Source: JBEKYH01 sp049511115
GTDB taxonomy: Bacteria > Planctomycetota > Phycisphaerae > Tepidisphaerales > Tepidisphaeraceae
NCBI GenBank assembly: GCA_049511115.1
Contig: JBEKYH010000160.1
Location: 1 to 14,219, forward strand
Reading direction: 5' to 3'
Length of the DNA stretch: 14,219 nucleotides
The position numbers and the translations under genes were made by a program. The notes under the pieces were generated by a model. It saw only the letters and a program-made list of their open reading frames with translations, searched no databases and was not told the DNA's origin. Position 1 is the stretch's first letter. Each line of letters begins with the position of its first letter. Below, piece after piece: positions 1-5,942 of the stretch.

Positions 1-336
1 CTGGAGACTGCCGCCGTCTGCGGCCTCTCCTTGCAGCCCGACCATCCCGACGAGCCGGCGATGAAAAAGCCCAAGGTCCAGGAAGCCAGCGAGATTGCCT
101 TTGATGATCTCATAGCCGATTGGCTGGCCCTGACTTACGTCCTGAACAACCTGAACCGCGGCATGGGGCTGCCGGACGCCTACCCGTTCGTCCTGCCGCC
201 CGCGACGATCGAGAAGATTCGCTTCGTGCATGATCTGGTGCATGGCGGGGAGGCGCCCACTCAGCCGCAAAGTGGGCCGAGCCAGGAAGCGCCATCGCAG
301 CCGGCGCAGATGGAGGCCGTCGGCGCCGCGAACTAA
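1..336 (+). CDS. C-terminal part of a putative zinc-binding metallopeptidase (Peptidase_Mx-like), 5' end outside window
   Basis: The frame is open from base 1 to the TAA at 334-336, so this is the 3' end of a gene that starts left of the window; about 111 residues are visible. The segment FDDLIADWLALTYVLNNLNR, followed by GMGLPDAYPFVLPPATIEKI and RFVHDLV, resembles the conserved C-terminus of the bacterial zinc-ribbon/putative zinc-binding peptidase family (Pfam zinc_peptidase, also called Peptidase_Mx). The HExxH-type catalytic motif and N-terminal zinc ribbon expected in that family would lie upstream and cannot be seen. The last 30 residues are a Pro/Gln/Ala-rich tail and probably disordered. 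The family is soluble and poorly characterised; peptidase activity is inferred from family naming only. A TTG at 31 and an ATG at 61 are in frame, but the conserved reading frame continues upstream of both. Confidence 0.7.
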   Translation: METAAVCGLSLQPDHPDEPAMKKPKVQEASEIAFDDLIADWLALTYVLNNLNRGMGLPDAYPFVLPPATIEKIRFVHDLVHGGEAPTQPQSGPSQEAPSQPAQMEAVGAAN

Positions 337-377
337 TTTTTTGTGTCTTGCCGTAACACAATGCTGACTGCGTCGTC

Positions 378-411
378 TTGGAGTGATGACAATAGCCCAT
401 ATATCATGGGC
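378..411 (+). promoter_or_regulatory. Candidate promoter with overlapping inverted repeat upstream of the LESRTLLS gene
   Basis: TTGGAG (378-383) and TATATC (400-405) are separated by 16 bases and could be -35/-10 elements for the gene starting at 476. A 6-base perfect inverted repeat, GCCCAT...ATGGGC (395-411), has the -10 hexamer at its centre, a position suited to an operator. Both hexamers are poor matches to the sigma-70 consensus and short inverted repeats occur by chance, so this is weak. Confidence 0.25.
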
Positions 412-475
412 GGCCATGCAAATGTCGCCCGTATGTGACGGGCCAGATCAAGTCTTGTCCTTTTGGAGAACTCTC

Positions 476-1015
476 TTGAAGACGCGAATTTCCAGCGGCA
501 TTTCCCGCAGTATGTCCATCTGCGAATCACTCGAATCCCGCACGCTGTTGTCGTCGGTGCTCGCCCCCGCCAAGGCGGAACTGGCAATCCTTGCCACCGA
601 CGCCGGCACGTTGAAGACCGATATTCGTACGGGTCTTACCCACCTCAAGGCCGGCGTTCCCGCCGGAACCGCGGGACGGAAGGCTCTGGTGTCCGCCATC
701 AAGCTGTTCCGAACCGACGCCACCGCCTTCGGCGCCGCCCTGACCACTGACTTCGACAATCTGAAGACGGCCGTCAACGCCAATAGCGGCGACGCCACGG
801 CCCTGCTCAACACGCTGATCGGCGAAGCGACGACCGCCAAGACGACGTTGAAGTCTGACGCAACCTCGATCGGCGACGTGATCGCCAAGCATCCGGCTTT
901 CGCCACCGACGACACGCATCTCACCGCCGACTCGGCCGCCATCAAAGCCGCCGGGACCAAGGTGGACGATGATCTCAAGACACTCAAAGCCGATCTGACA
1001 GGGATAACCGTTTGA
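476..1015 (+). CDS. Small alpha-helical protein with N-terminal LESRTLLS (LEPR-XLL-like) motif
   Basis: I start this at TTG 476 because GGAG at 465-468 stands 7 bases ahead of it; ATG 512 (MSICESLESRT...) is the alternative, and an upstream in-frame ATG at 383 lies inside the likely promoter. From 476 the protein has 179 residues. Residues 17-26 read ESLESRTLLS, close to the LEPR-XLL motif found near the N-terminus of many planctomycete surface or exported proteins. I see no hydrophobic signal-peptide core. The remainder is rich in Ala, Thr, Asp, Lys and Leu with a helical spacing of hydrophobics and no cysteine after residue 16, suggesting an elongated helical bundle or coiled coil. Three loosely similar segments contain TDAGTLKTD, SDATSIGD and DDLKTLKAD. 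No catalytic motif is visible and the function is unknown. The motif suggests envelope or sorting biology, but that is inference. Confidence 0.7.
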   Translation: MKTRISSGISRSMSICESLESRTLLSSVLAPAKAELAILATDAGTLKTDIRTGLTHLKAGVPAGTAGRKALVSAIKLFRTDATAFGAALTTDFDNLKTAVNANSGDATALLNTLIGEATTAKTTLKSDATSIGDVIAKHPAFATDDTHLTADSAAIKAAGTKVDDDLKTLKADLTGITV

Positions 1016-1077
1016 TCATTTCGCATACACCAGAATGGCGCCCGCACCAGCACCGCGCTGGCGGCGCAGCCCTATTT

Positions 1078-1115
1078 CCCCTCCCCCGGTAGCCGGAGGA
1101 GGGTTAGGGTGGGGG
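1078..1115 (+). repeat. Dispersed hairpin repeat, copy 1
   Basis: A C-rich arm (CCCCTCCCCCGG) is followed after TAG by a complementary G-rich arm (CCGGAGGAGGG) and the tail TTAGGGTGGGGG. This layout, CCCTCYCC...GGAGAGGGtt-GGGTGAGGG, matches a palindromic extragenic repeat I recall as common in planctomycete and proteobacterial genomes. A second copy in the same orientation begins about 87 bases downstream. It may act as a terminator-like hairpin for the gene ending at 1015, but there is no T tract. Confidence 0.6.
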
Positions 1116-1164
1116 CTCGCGCGGTAACGGGTGTAACTCATCTGTGTGGCGACCCTGCCCTTTA

Positions 1165-1205
1165 CTCCCTCTCCATGTACTCAGGGAGAGGGCTGGGGTG
1201 AGGGT
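1165..1205 (+). repeat. Dispersed hairpin repeat, copy 2
   Basis: CCCTCTCC (1167-1174) pairs perfectly with GGAGAGGG (1185-1192) around a 10-base loop, followed by the asymmetric tail CTGGGGTGAGGG. The tail shows that this copy is a direct repeat of 1078-1115. The stop codon TGA at 1199-1201, which closes the toxin reading frame on its left, lies inside this copy. The repeat therefore marks the left boundary of the toxin-immunity cassette. Confidence 0.65.
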
Positions 1206-1246
1206 TCTTCACCATTCGCCACAATCGAGCGCTACACCCATCCGCT

Positions 1247-1678
1247 GTGTCCGCTCCGTCAACCGCGGTGGGTGACCCGCTTCAGGCAACATTCCAAGAT
1301 TTGGCCTCGTTCCGCGCCAATGTCGGGGGTATTCCTGCCAGAGGCGGTCTGCTGCCGGACGGCGGAACTTTGGCAAGGATCGACACTGGTGGAACATCGT
1401 TTTATGGTATGAATGCGCATGGCCTACCAACGTTGATCGGGAACGATTTTAATTACACGCATGCCGAGATCGACGCCTTGCAGCAGGCGTTCATGGCGGG
1501 GCAACTTGACTCAAGCGCAACCATGTACGTTGACAGATCCCTTTGCCCGTATTGCTCGCGAATTGACGGCTTGCCCCAAGCTGTGCAGGATCTGGGGATG
1601 GACGAGCTGATCGTGCATGATCCCGTCAACTCATGGCAAATTACGCCGTCTGGAACCGTTCAAATCCCACGACCATAA
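1247..1678 (+). CDS. Deaminase-fold polymorphic-toxin domain, orphan (no trafficking region)
   Basis: The 143-residue product has the zinc motifs of the cytidine/nucleic-acid deaminase superfamily: THAEIDAL (H72, catalytic E74) and, 26 residues later, VDRSLCPYCS (C100, C103). The preceding ARIDTGGTSFYGMNAHG strand and the following LGMDELIVHDP fit the C-terminal deaminase domains of bacterial polymorphic and contact-dependent toxins (BURPS668_1122/MafB19-like clades; the exact clade is uncertain). Known relatives edit cytosine in DNA or RNA of rival cells. Usually the domain sits at the end of a large secreted protein, but here only about 50 residues precede it. The frame is closed at 1199-1201 inside a repeat, with GTG 1247 and no Shine-Dalgarno. 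It may be a captured toxin tip, a cassette for recombination or a pseudogene remnant, although the motifs are intact. An Imm1-like gene follows after 14 bases, which strongly supports the toxin reading. Confidence 0.75.
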   Translation: MSAPSTAVGDPLQATFQDLASFRANVGGIPARGGLLPDGGTLARIDTGGTSFYGMNAHGLPTLIGNDFNYTHAEIDALQQAFMAGQLDSSATMYVDRSLCPYCSRIDGLPQAVQDLGMDELIVHDPVNSWQITPSGTVQIPRP

Positions 1679-1692
1679 TGTGAAAGTTCGAT

Positions 1693-2097
1693 ATGTTTGT
1701 TGAAACAATAAAATACGGAACAACCGACCATCAACAGATCGCGCAGAAACCGAGCTGGGATTTTGTGCAAACCGCATTAAGGTCGTTGGATGGGAACATT
1801 ACCGACGGTGTTGCACTTGAATCTGCTGGCAAATCTTACATGGGAATCGCTGGAGGCGAGCGAGGCCACTACGTAATTGCTGGTTATTTGCAGGGTTTCG
1901 GCAGTTTCATTTGCGCGAGCGGTGATGCGGCTGGTCCTGCCAAAGACGTGGTTGTTGCCGGGGATTTCAATACTTACGCATCAGAAAACGTTGTTGGCAT
2001 CGAAACGGCGGTATTGGCAGCCAAGGCCTTTTATGAGCGGGGCGCGCTCTTGGAGAACCTAAAGTGGGAAAACAGGCGCAAAGACGTGAAGCGTTAA
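1693..2097 (+). CDS. Imm1-family immunity protein for the upstream deaminase toxin
   Basis: This 134-residue protein has the look of immunity protein Imm1: an N-terminal strand, then a tryptophan and helix (SWDFVQTALRSLDG), strands in GVALESAG and YMGIAGGERGHYVIAG, and a late helix VGIETAVLAAKAFYERGALL followed by KWE. Imm1 proteins are repeatedly found next to deaminase-type polymorphic toxins and are thought to bind and block them in the cytoplasm of the producing cell. No signal peptide or membrane segment is seen, as expected for protection against a cytosolic toxin. The ATG lies 14 bases after the toxin stop, so the two genes are very probably co-transcribed; the only purine run ahead of it is weak (GTGAAAG). 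Base composition is unlike the surroundings: bases 1681-1740 hold 21 G+C of 60 by hand count, against 44 of 60 at 2461-2520 in the ABC gene. That points to horizontal acquisition. Confidence 0.7.
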   Translation: MFVETIKYGTTDHQQIAQKPSWDFVQTALRSLDGNITDGVALESAGKSYMGIAGGERGHYVIAGYLQGFGSFICASGDAAGPAKDVVVAGDFNTYASENVVGIETAVLAAKAFYERGALLENLKWENRRKDVKR

Positions 2098-2111
2098 AAA
2101 TCGCGCGGCAG

Positions 2112-2243
2112 TCACGGGATTGCCACCCACCTGTCTGGCAACAACCTTTCCATTTGGCTCACAGGCATGGCAGAGATGCGAGCCAGCTGCGTTTTGATGT
2201 GTTGACGCCAGGCATCCGCCTTGCCACTGGTCTTGGCTTCCAT
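2112..2243 (-). CDS. Small hypothetical ORF with a near-perfect ribosome binding site
   Basis: On the minus strand an ATG at 2243-2241 is preceded by AAGGAGG (2249-2255) with a 5-base spacer, the strongest Shine-Dalgarno in the window. It opens a 43-codon frame ending in TGA (2114-2112). The peptide begins MEAKTSGKADAWRQHI and ends LLPDRWVAIP. It is basic and amphipathic, with no cysteine, signal or membrane segment. I do not recognise it. The start resembles neither gene beside it, and it lies convergent to the toxin-immunity pair. It could be a true small protein, a leader peptide, or the 5' end of a truncated gene such as a transposase remnant, since the ribosome binding site is good but the frame stops early. 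No promoter is clear. Confidence 0.35.
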   Translation of the reverse strand: MEAKTSGKADAWRQHIKTQLARISAMPVSQMERLLPDRWVAIP

Positions 2244-2376
2244 GAGCACCTCCTTGTGGTGCGCGCCATGTTGCCAGATCAAACCAGCGGCGAAGAGATG
2301 TGGTTAGTCGAACGGACACCATCCGCTGCGGACGCACATCCGCGGTCGCCCCGCTCGCTGCGCCAACCGATTCCGA

Positions 2377-2382
2377 TACAAT
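2377..2382 (+). promoter_or_regulatory. Candidate -10 element (TACAAT), possibly leaderless transcript for the ABC operon
   Basis: TACAAT matches five of six bases of the sigma-70 -10 consensus and ends 9 bases before GTG 2392. Normal spacing would put the transcript start about 3 bases before the start codon. There is no Shine-Dalgarno in the gap and no good -35, so this rests on one hexamer. Confidence 0.35.
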
Positions 2383-2391
2383 GCTCCGCTC

Positions 2392-3285
2392 GTGAGCACT
2401 GCCTTCGCCATCGACCTGCAGAATGTCACCAAGTTTTACCGCCGGAAAGTCCACGCCCTGCGCGACGTCTCCCTGAGCGTCCGCCGCGGCGAAATCTTCG
2501 GCCTCCTCGGCCCCAACGGCGCCGGCAAAAGCACGCTCGTGAAAATCATGATGACCGTGATCCGGCCGACCGCCGCCGCCGGGAGCATTCTGGGGAATCC
2601 CGTCGGGCATAAGCCGACGCTGGCGCGCGTGGGATATCTGCCGGAAAATCATCGCTTCCCGCGCTATCTGACCGGCCGCCAGACCATCGAATTCTTCGCG
2701 GCCATCTGCGGAATTTCGCGCGACCAGCGGCGCAGGCGCGCCGGCGAATTGCTCGAGACCGTCGGCATGTCCGCCTGGGGCGACACCAAAGTCTCGCAGT
2801 ATTCCAAAGGCATGATGCAGCGCATCGGACTGGCCACCGCGCTGGCGGCCGACCCGGAATTGGTCGTGCTGGATGAGCCGACCGATGGCGTCGATCCCGT
2901 CGGGCGGCGCGATGTGCGCGATTGCCTCCTCAAATTGCGCGAGCAGGGAAAAACCGTCTTCATCAACAGCCACCTGCTCAGCGAATTGGAACTGGTCTGC
3001 GATCGCGTCGCCGACGGATTTGCCGGGAAATTAACGGCGGCCCTTCCCGGCGTTTTCAAAGAACCGATTGGAGAGCGCATCCAGCGCGGCGCGCTAGTCG
3101 GCGGGCAATGGTGCGAACTGGATCAGGCGAATTTGCACGTCGGAATATCCGATCCAGTCGAGGCGCAGACGGTGCTGGATGCCCTGCGCCGCAGCGGGCT
3201 GGTCATCAAGCGCATGGCCGTCATGAAGCCGACACTGGAAGAGCTTTTCATCGAGGCCGTCGGCGAGAATGGGGGCGACAAATGA
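2392..3285 (+). CDS. ABC transporter ATP-binding protein (ABC-2 exporter type)
   Basis: This 297-residue nucleotide-binding subunit would power an ABC-2 type exporter at the inner face of the cytoplasmic membrane; the substrate is unknown. Visible motifs in order: Walker A GPNGAGKST (40-48); the Q-loop region GYLPEN (81-86), where many ABC-2 ATPases of the CcmA/GldA/NosF kind carry a Pro-Glu instead of Gln; signature SQYSKGMMQR (135-144) in place of LSGGQ; Walker B LVVLDEPTDGVDP (157-169) with catalytic E162; and switch His H194. The C-terminal MKPTLEELFIEAV is typical of this group. Start is GTG 2392, giving the usual short lead into the DLQNVTKFY strand. An unusual feature is the stretch after the switch (about 205-235, DRVADGFAGKL onward), which departs from the usual RVAILxxG pattern without disrupting the frame. 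The stop overlaps the permease start. Confidence 0.9.
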   Translation: MSTAFAIDLQNVTKFYRRKVHALRDVSLSVRRGEIFGLLGPNGAGKSTLVKIMMTVIRPTAAAGSILGNPVGHKPTLARVGYLPENHRFPRYLTGRQTIEFFAAICGISRDQRRRRAGELLETVGMSAWGDTKVSQYSKGMMQRIGLATALAADPELVVLDEPTDGVDPVGRRDVRDCLLKLREQGKTVFINSHLLSELELVCDRVADGFAGKLTAALPGVFKEPIGERIQRGALVGGQWCELDQANLHVGISDPVEAQTVLDALRRSGLVIKRMAVMKPTLEELFIEAVGENGGDK

Positions 3286-4505
3286 ACGGCCACTCCTTCC
3301 GCGCCGGCGGCGCGCTGCTGCTGGATTCATACCGGGAAATGAACGCCAAGCGATTGTTCTGGATCGTGCTCGCCGTGTCGGCGCTGGTGGTGATCGCGTT
3401 CGCCGCCGTGGGTCTTGGCCCCGATGGCGTCACCCTGTTTGGCCGGCGCACGCCGCTGGAATTTGGCACGGGGTTCGAAACGCCGGCGACTTTTTACAAG
3501 CTCATTTACGCCAACGTCGGCATCAACTATTGGATCGGCTGGGGCGCCATGATTCTCGCGTTGATCTCGACGGCGGGAATCTTCCCCGATTTCCTCGCCT
3601 CGGGATCGGTCGATTTATACCTGGCGCGCCCGATCGGGCGGCTGAAGCTTTTCCTCATCAAATACGCCTGCGGCTTGCTGTTCGTCGCGTTGCAGGCGGC
3701 GGTTTTCAGCATCGCCTCTTTCATCGTCATCGGCCTGCGCGGCGGCGATTGGGAGCCGGGCCTGCTGCTGGCGATTCCGCTGGTGGTGCTGGAATTCAGC
3801 TACCTCTTCGGCGTGTGCGCCCTGGTCGGAACCCTCACCCGCTCCACAACGGCCGCGCTGGTGGTGACGCTGCTGGCCTGGATGGTCATGGGCGGTTTGC
3901 AGACCGGCGAGCGAATGTTGCTGACCAGTAACATATTCAACGAACGCCGCGCCGCGATCATCGACCGCCAAATCGCCCAGGTGCAGGAGCGAGTAGAGTC
4001 ACCCGCGTTGGCCGACGCGCCGACGACGACCCAGCCGGCTTCCACGCAACCGGTTTCTTCACTGATTCAGCGCTGGACGAGCGGATTCGCATCGGCCTTC
4101 AGCCCGCCGCGGCCGACAGTAAGTGGAAATCTCCAATCGCAACTGGACACGCTGCACCGCCAGCAGACGTCAGTCCAGAACAACCTGCATGATTCCGGCA
4201 TTCTCTACAACATCGTCTACCCCATCGAGACGATCTTGCCCAAAACCACCGAGACGCTCGACCTCCTGGAGCGGCGTCTCCTGGCCGCGGCGAACCTGCC
4301 TCGCCTGCCCGATGAATCGGATGTTCCCACGACCCCAGGCGCGCCCAACTTCCGCCAGCGCCGCGCCGAATACCAATACGCGCAGGCCTCCGTCGATCTA
4401 TCCCTGCGCGACCGCCCCCTCTGGTGGGTCCTCGGCACGAGCATCGCCTTTGAGGCAGTCGTGGTCGGCGCGGCGGCGTGGACGTTTTGCAGGCGGGATT
4501 TTTAG
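3282..4505 (+). CDS. ABC-2 type permease with large extracytoplasmic loop
   Basis: The ATG overlaps the ATPase stop in an ATGA quadruplet, so translation is probably coupled and the two form one exporter. The 407-residue protein shows six likely membrane segments near residues 24-44, 84-103, 124-151, 158-180, 188-206 and 380-402. The cytoplasmic loop between the second and third contains DLYLARPIGRLKLFLIKY, the coupling-helix motif (LARPIxRxxLFLxKY) of NosY/GldF-like ABC-2 permeases. About 170 residues between the fifth and sixth segments (207-379) would lie outside the membrane. They include a Thr/Gln/Pro linker (around 248-258) and helical, Gln-rich stretches such as LQSQLDTLHRQQTSVQNNL, and are the part most likely to bind substrate or a partner. 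No substrate-binding or outer-membrane component is encoded beside it. The real start is far downstream of the longest open frame, whose N-terminal 120 codons are antisense-like read-through of the ATPase gene. Confidence 0.85.
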   Translation: MNGHSFRAGGALLLDSYREMNAKRLFWIVLAVSALVVIAFAAVGLGPDGVTLFGRRTPLEFGTGFETPATFYKLIYANVGINYWIGWGAMILALISTAGIFPDFLASGSVDLYLARPIGRLKLFLIKYACGLLFVALQAAVFSIASFIVIGLRGGDWEPGLLLAIPLVVLEFSYLFGVCALVGTLTRSTTAALVVTLLAWMVMGGLQTGERMLLTSNIFNERRAAIIDRQIAQVQERVESPALADAPTTTQPASTQPVSSLIQRWTSGFASAFSPPRPTVSGNLQSQLDTLHRQQTSVQNNLHDSGILYNIVYPIETILPKTTETLDLLERRLLAAANLPRLPDESDVPTTPGAPNFRQRRAEYQYAQASVDLSLRDRPLWWVLGTSIAFEAVVVGAAAWTFCRRDF

Positions 4506-4522
4506 CTGTGAGCGATAAAGAA

Positions 4523-4674
4523 AATGAACGCTGAGGCACAGAGGCGCTGAGGAAGAAAATGCGGAGGAATTCAAGTCTGACGGACCAATCCCTAGCGAGC
4601 CCCGGATCTTAATTAGCGCCTGATCTGAATTCCTCCTCTTTCCTCCTCTGCGCCTCCGCGCCTCAGCGTTCATT
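4523..4674. repeat. Long imperfect inverted repeat (palindromic element) between genes
   Basis: The left arm 4523-4575 begins AATGAACGCTGAGGC and ends GGAGGAATTCAAG. The reverse complement of the right arm 4625-4674 begins and ends almost identically, with a handful of mismatches and short gaps over about 50 bases. The 49-base centre has no obvious gene. The GAGGCGCAGAGG-type core resembles sequences I recall as dispersed in planctomycete and cyanobacterial genomes. As RNA it would fold into a very long hairpin 18 bases after the permease stop and 59 before the next start, so it may end transcription or protect the 3' end. It could also be a non-autonomous mobile element. I did not find a clear target-site duplication. 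Confidence 0.75.
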
Positions 4675-4719
4675 CCTCTTCATCCGCCCCCGCCGATTTT
4701 TCTTTTCGCCGAATTGATT

Positions 4720-4725
4720 TACACT
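4720..4725 (+). promoter_or_regulatory. Candidate -10 element (TACACT), possibly leaderless transcript
   Basis: TACACT ends 8 bases before ATG 4734, the same arrangement seen before 2392. Transcription would start one or two bases ahead of the start codon. The bases CAACTCTC between them contain no Shine-Dalgarno. No convincing -35 lies 16-18 bases upstream, where the sequence is T-rich. Confidence 0.35.
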
Positions 4726-4733
4726 CAACTCTC

Positions 4734-5828
4734 ATGCCCCCGGAAATGCCAGCTTCGCAGCCCGCCACGTCCAGCGCCAGCCGCCTGCCCCAGGCGGGCC
4801 AGCGCGAAGCCTTTTCCGGCGAGGAACTGGCGATTGTCCTCTCCCATTACGACATCGGCGTGATCGACTCCATCGCGGAGTTCGCGCGCGGGTCGCGCAA
4901 GGCCCCCAAGCTTCTCATCGTCTCCGAGCAGGGGAAATTCCTCCTCAAGCGCCGCGCGCGCGGCAAGGATGATCCGTTCAAAGTCGCCTTCGCGCATGCC
5001 CTGCAACTCTTTCTCGCGGCCAAGCAGTTTCCCCTGCCGCATCTGATCGGCACGCGGCGCGAAAATAATTCGATGCTCCAGTGGCGTAACAGCGTGTACG
5101 AAATGTTTGAGTACATCCCCGGTCAGGGATATCCGCAGACATTGGAGGCCACCCACGATTCCGGCCGCGTGCTGGCCCTGTTTCACAAACTGCTCGAGGA
5201 CTTCCGCAGCGAATGGCGGCCCCCTGGAGGCAGCTACCACATGGCATCCGCCATCGAGCAGGGGCTGCGGACGATTGCCGCTTCGATGCCCGTCGGGCCG
5301 GCCAATGAAAATGCCGATGTGCACATGCTCCTCACCCAGCTTCTCAAAAGCTATCGCCACGCGGCACAGGAAGCCCAGCGCGAGGGCCTGGAGGGCTGGC
5401 CGCGCACCATCGTCCATGCCGATTGGCATCCAGGAAATATGCTCTTCCGCGACAACCGCGTGGTCGCCGTCATCGACTATGACAGCGCCCGGCTATTGCC
5501 GCGCGTGATCGACACCGCCAACGGCCTGCTCCAGTTTTCCATCATCGGCGGCGATGACGACGTATCCAAGTGGCCCGATCACCTCGACGAAAATCGCTTG
5601 CAGCGCTTTTGTCGAGGATACGATCAGGTGATGCTTCTCTCCCAGGCCGAGATCAAAACGATCCCGCATCTGATGATCGAGGCGCTGATCGCCGAAGCGG
5701 TGTTTCCCATCGCCCAGACCGGCACCATCGGCCGCCTGGAGGGGCTGTCGTTTTTGCAGATGGTGCTGCGCAAGGTGACGTGGATGGAGGAGCATTACCA
5801 GCATCTCGTGGGGTTGCTGGAGGAATAG
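4734..5828 (+). CDS. APH-fold phosphotransferase (aminoglycoside phosphotransferase / homoserine kinase-like family)
   Basis: The 364-residue protein has the catalytic core of the APH/choline kinase family: VHADWHPGNMLF (H228-F238; D230 catalytic, N235 metal-binding) and VIDYDSA (246-252; D248 metal-binding). The N-lobe lysine is probably K72 in GKFLLKRRA. The loop YEMFEYIPGQGYPQTLE (122-138) is typical of the lobe hinge. These kinases move the ATP gamma-phosphate to a small-molecule hydroxyl. CotS, homoserine kinase II and antibiotic kinases share the fold, so the substrate cannot be named and resistance should not be assumed. The first 25 residues are Pro/Ser/Ala-rich and probably a flexible tail. 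No signal peptide or membrane segment is present. It stands alone between a long inverted repeat and a hairpin, and looks monocistronic. Confidence is high for family, low for substrate. Confidence 0.85.
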   Translation: MPPEMPASQPATSSASRLPQAGQREAFSGEELAIVLSHYDIGVIDSIAEFARGSRKAPKLLIVSEQGKFLLKRRARGKDDPFKVAFAHALQLFLAAKQFPLPHLIGTRRENNSMLQWRNSVYEMFEYIPGQGYPQTLEATHDSGRVLALFHKLLEDFRSEWRPPGGSYHMASAIEQGLRTIAASMPVGPANENADVHMLLTQLLKSYRHAAQEAQREGLEGWPRTIVHADWHPGNMLFRDNRVVAVIDYDSARLLPRVIDTANGLLQFSIIGGDDDVSKWPDHLDENRLQRFCRGYDQVMLLSQAEIKTIPHLMIEALIAEAVFPIAQTGTIGRLEGLSFLQMVLRKVTWMEEHYQHLVGLLEE

Positions 5829-5837
5829 TAGTCGCGA

Positions 5838-5861
5838 GGAATCTCCCGTGCGGGAGATTCC
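5838..5861 (+). terminator. Perfect hairpin after the kinase gene, no T tract
   Basis: GGAATCTCCCG and CGGGAGATTCC are exact reverse complements separated by TG, giving an 11-base stem (10 bases with a 4-base loop) that starts 9 bases after the stop codon. The stem would be very stable. The following bases CGGATAG are not T-rich, so it is not a canonical intrinsic terminator; it may stabilise the 3' end or work with Rho. Confidence 0.5.
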
Positions 5862-5872
5862 GGATAGAACCA

Positions 5873-5891
5873 CTTGCGCTCATTTCGCAAG
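5873..5891. promoter_or_regulatory. Inverted repeat upstream of the hydrolase, possible operator
   Basis: CTTGCG and CGCAAG are exact reverse complements with a 7-base spacer, 66 bases upstream of ATG 5957. The length and spacing suit a dimeric regulator, but a 6+6 match is expected a few times in a window this size by chance. The spacing is not the classic Crp/Fnr half-site arrangement, so I do not link it to the regulator encoded downstream. Confidence 0.2.
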
Positions 5892-5942
5892 ACAATGCCG
5901 GCGGCTGGCGGATCGCCACTTCTCCAACATCAGCGTGCAACC

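Noticed and set aside
341..361. TTGTGT...ACACAA inverted repeat as terminator of the metallopeptidase gene
   Set aside because: The stem is short, AT-rich and has a 9-base loop, with the T run before the stem instead of after it.
1146..1412. 88-codon plus-strand ORF across the second repeat
   Set aside because: Its N-terminus is translated repeat sequence and its rest overlaps the deaminase in another frame.
2059..2973. 304-codon minus-strand open frame over the ABC ATPase and the gap before it
   Set aside because: The ATPase on the plus strand is certain. The minus frame has no recognisable motif and spans the unrelated gap in a phase different from the small ORF at 2112-2243.
2922..3281. 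N-terminal 120 codons of the longest frame containing the permease
   Set aside because: They overlap the ATPase C-terminus in another phase and are Arg-rich; the ATGA overlap at 3282 is the credible start.
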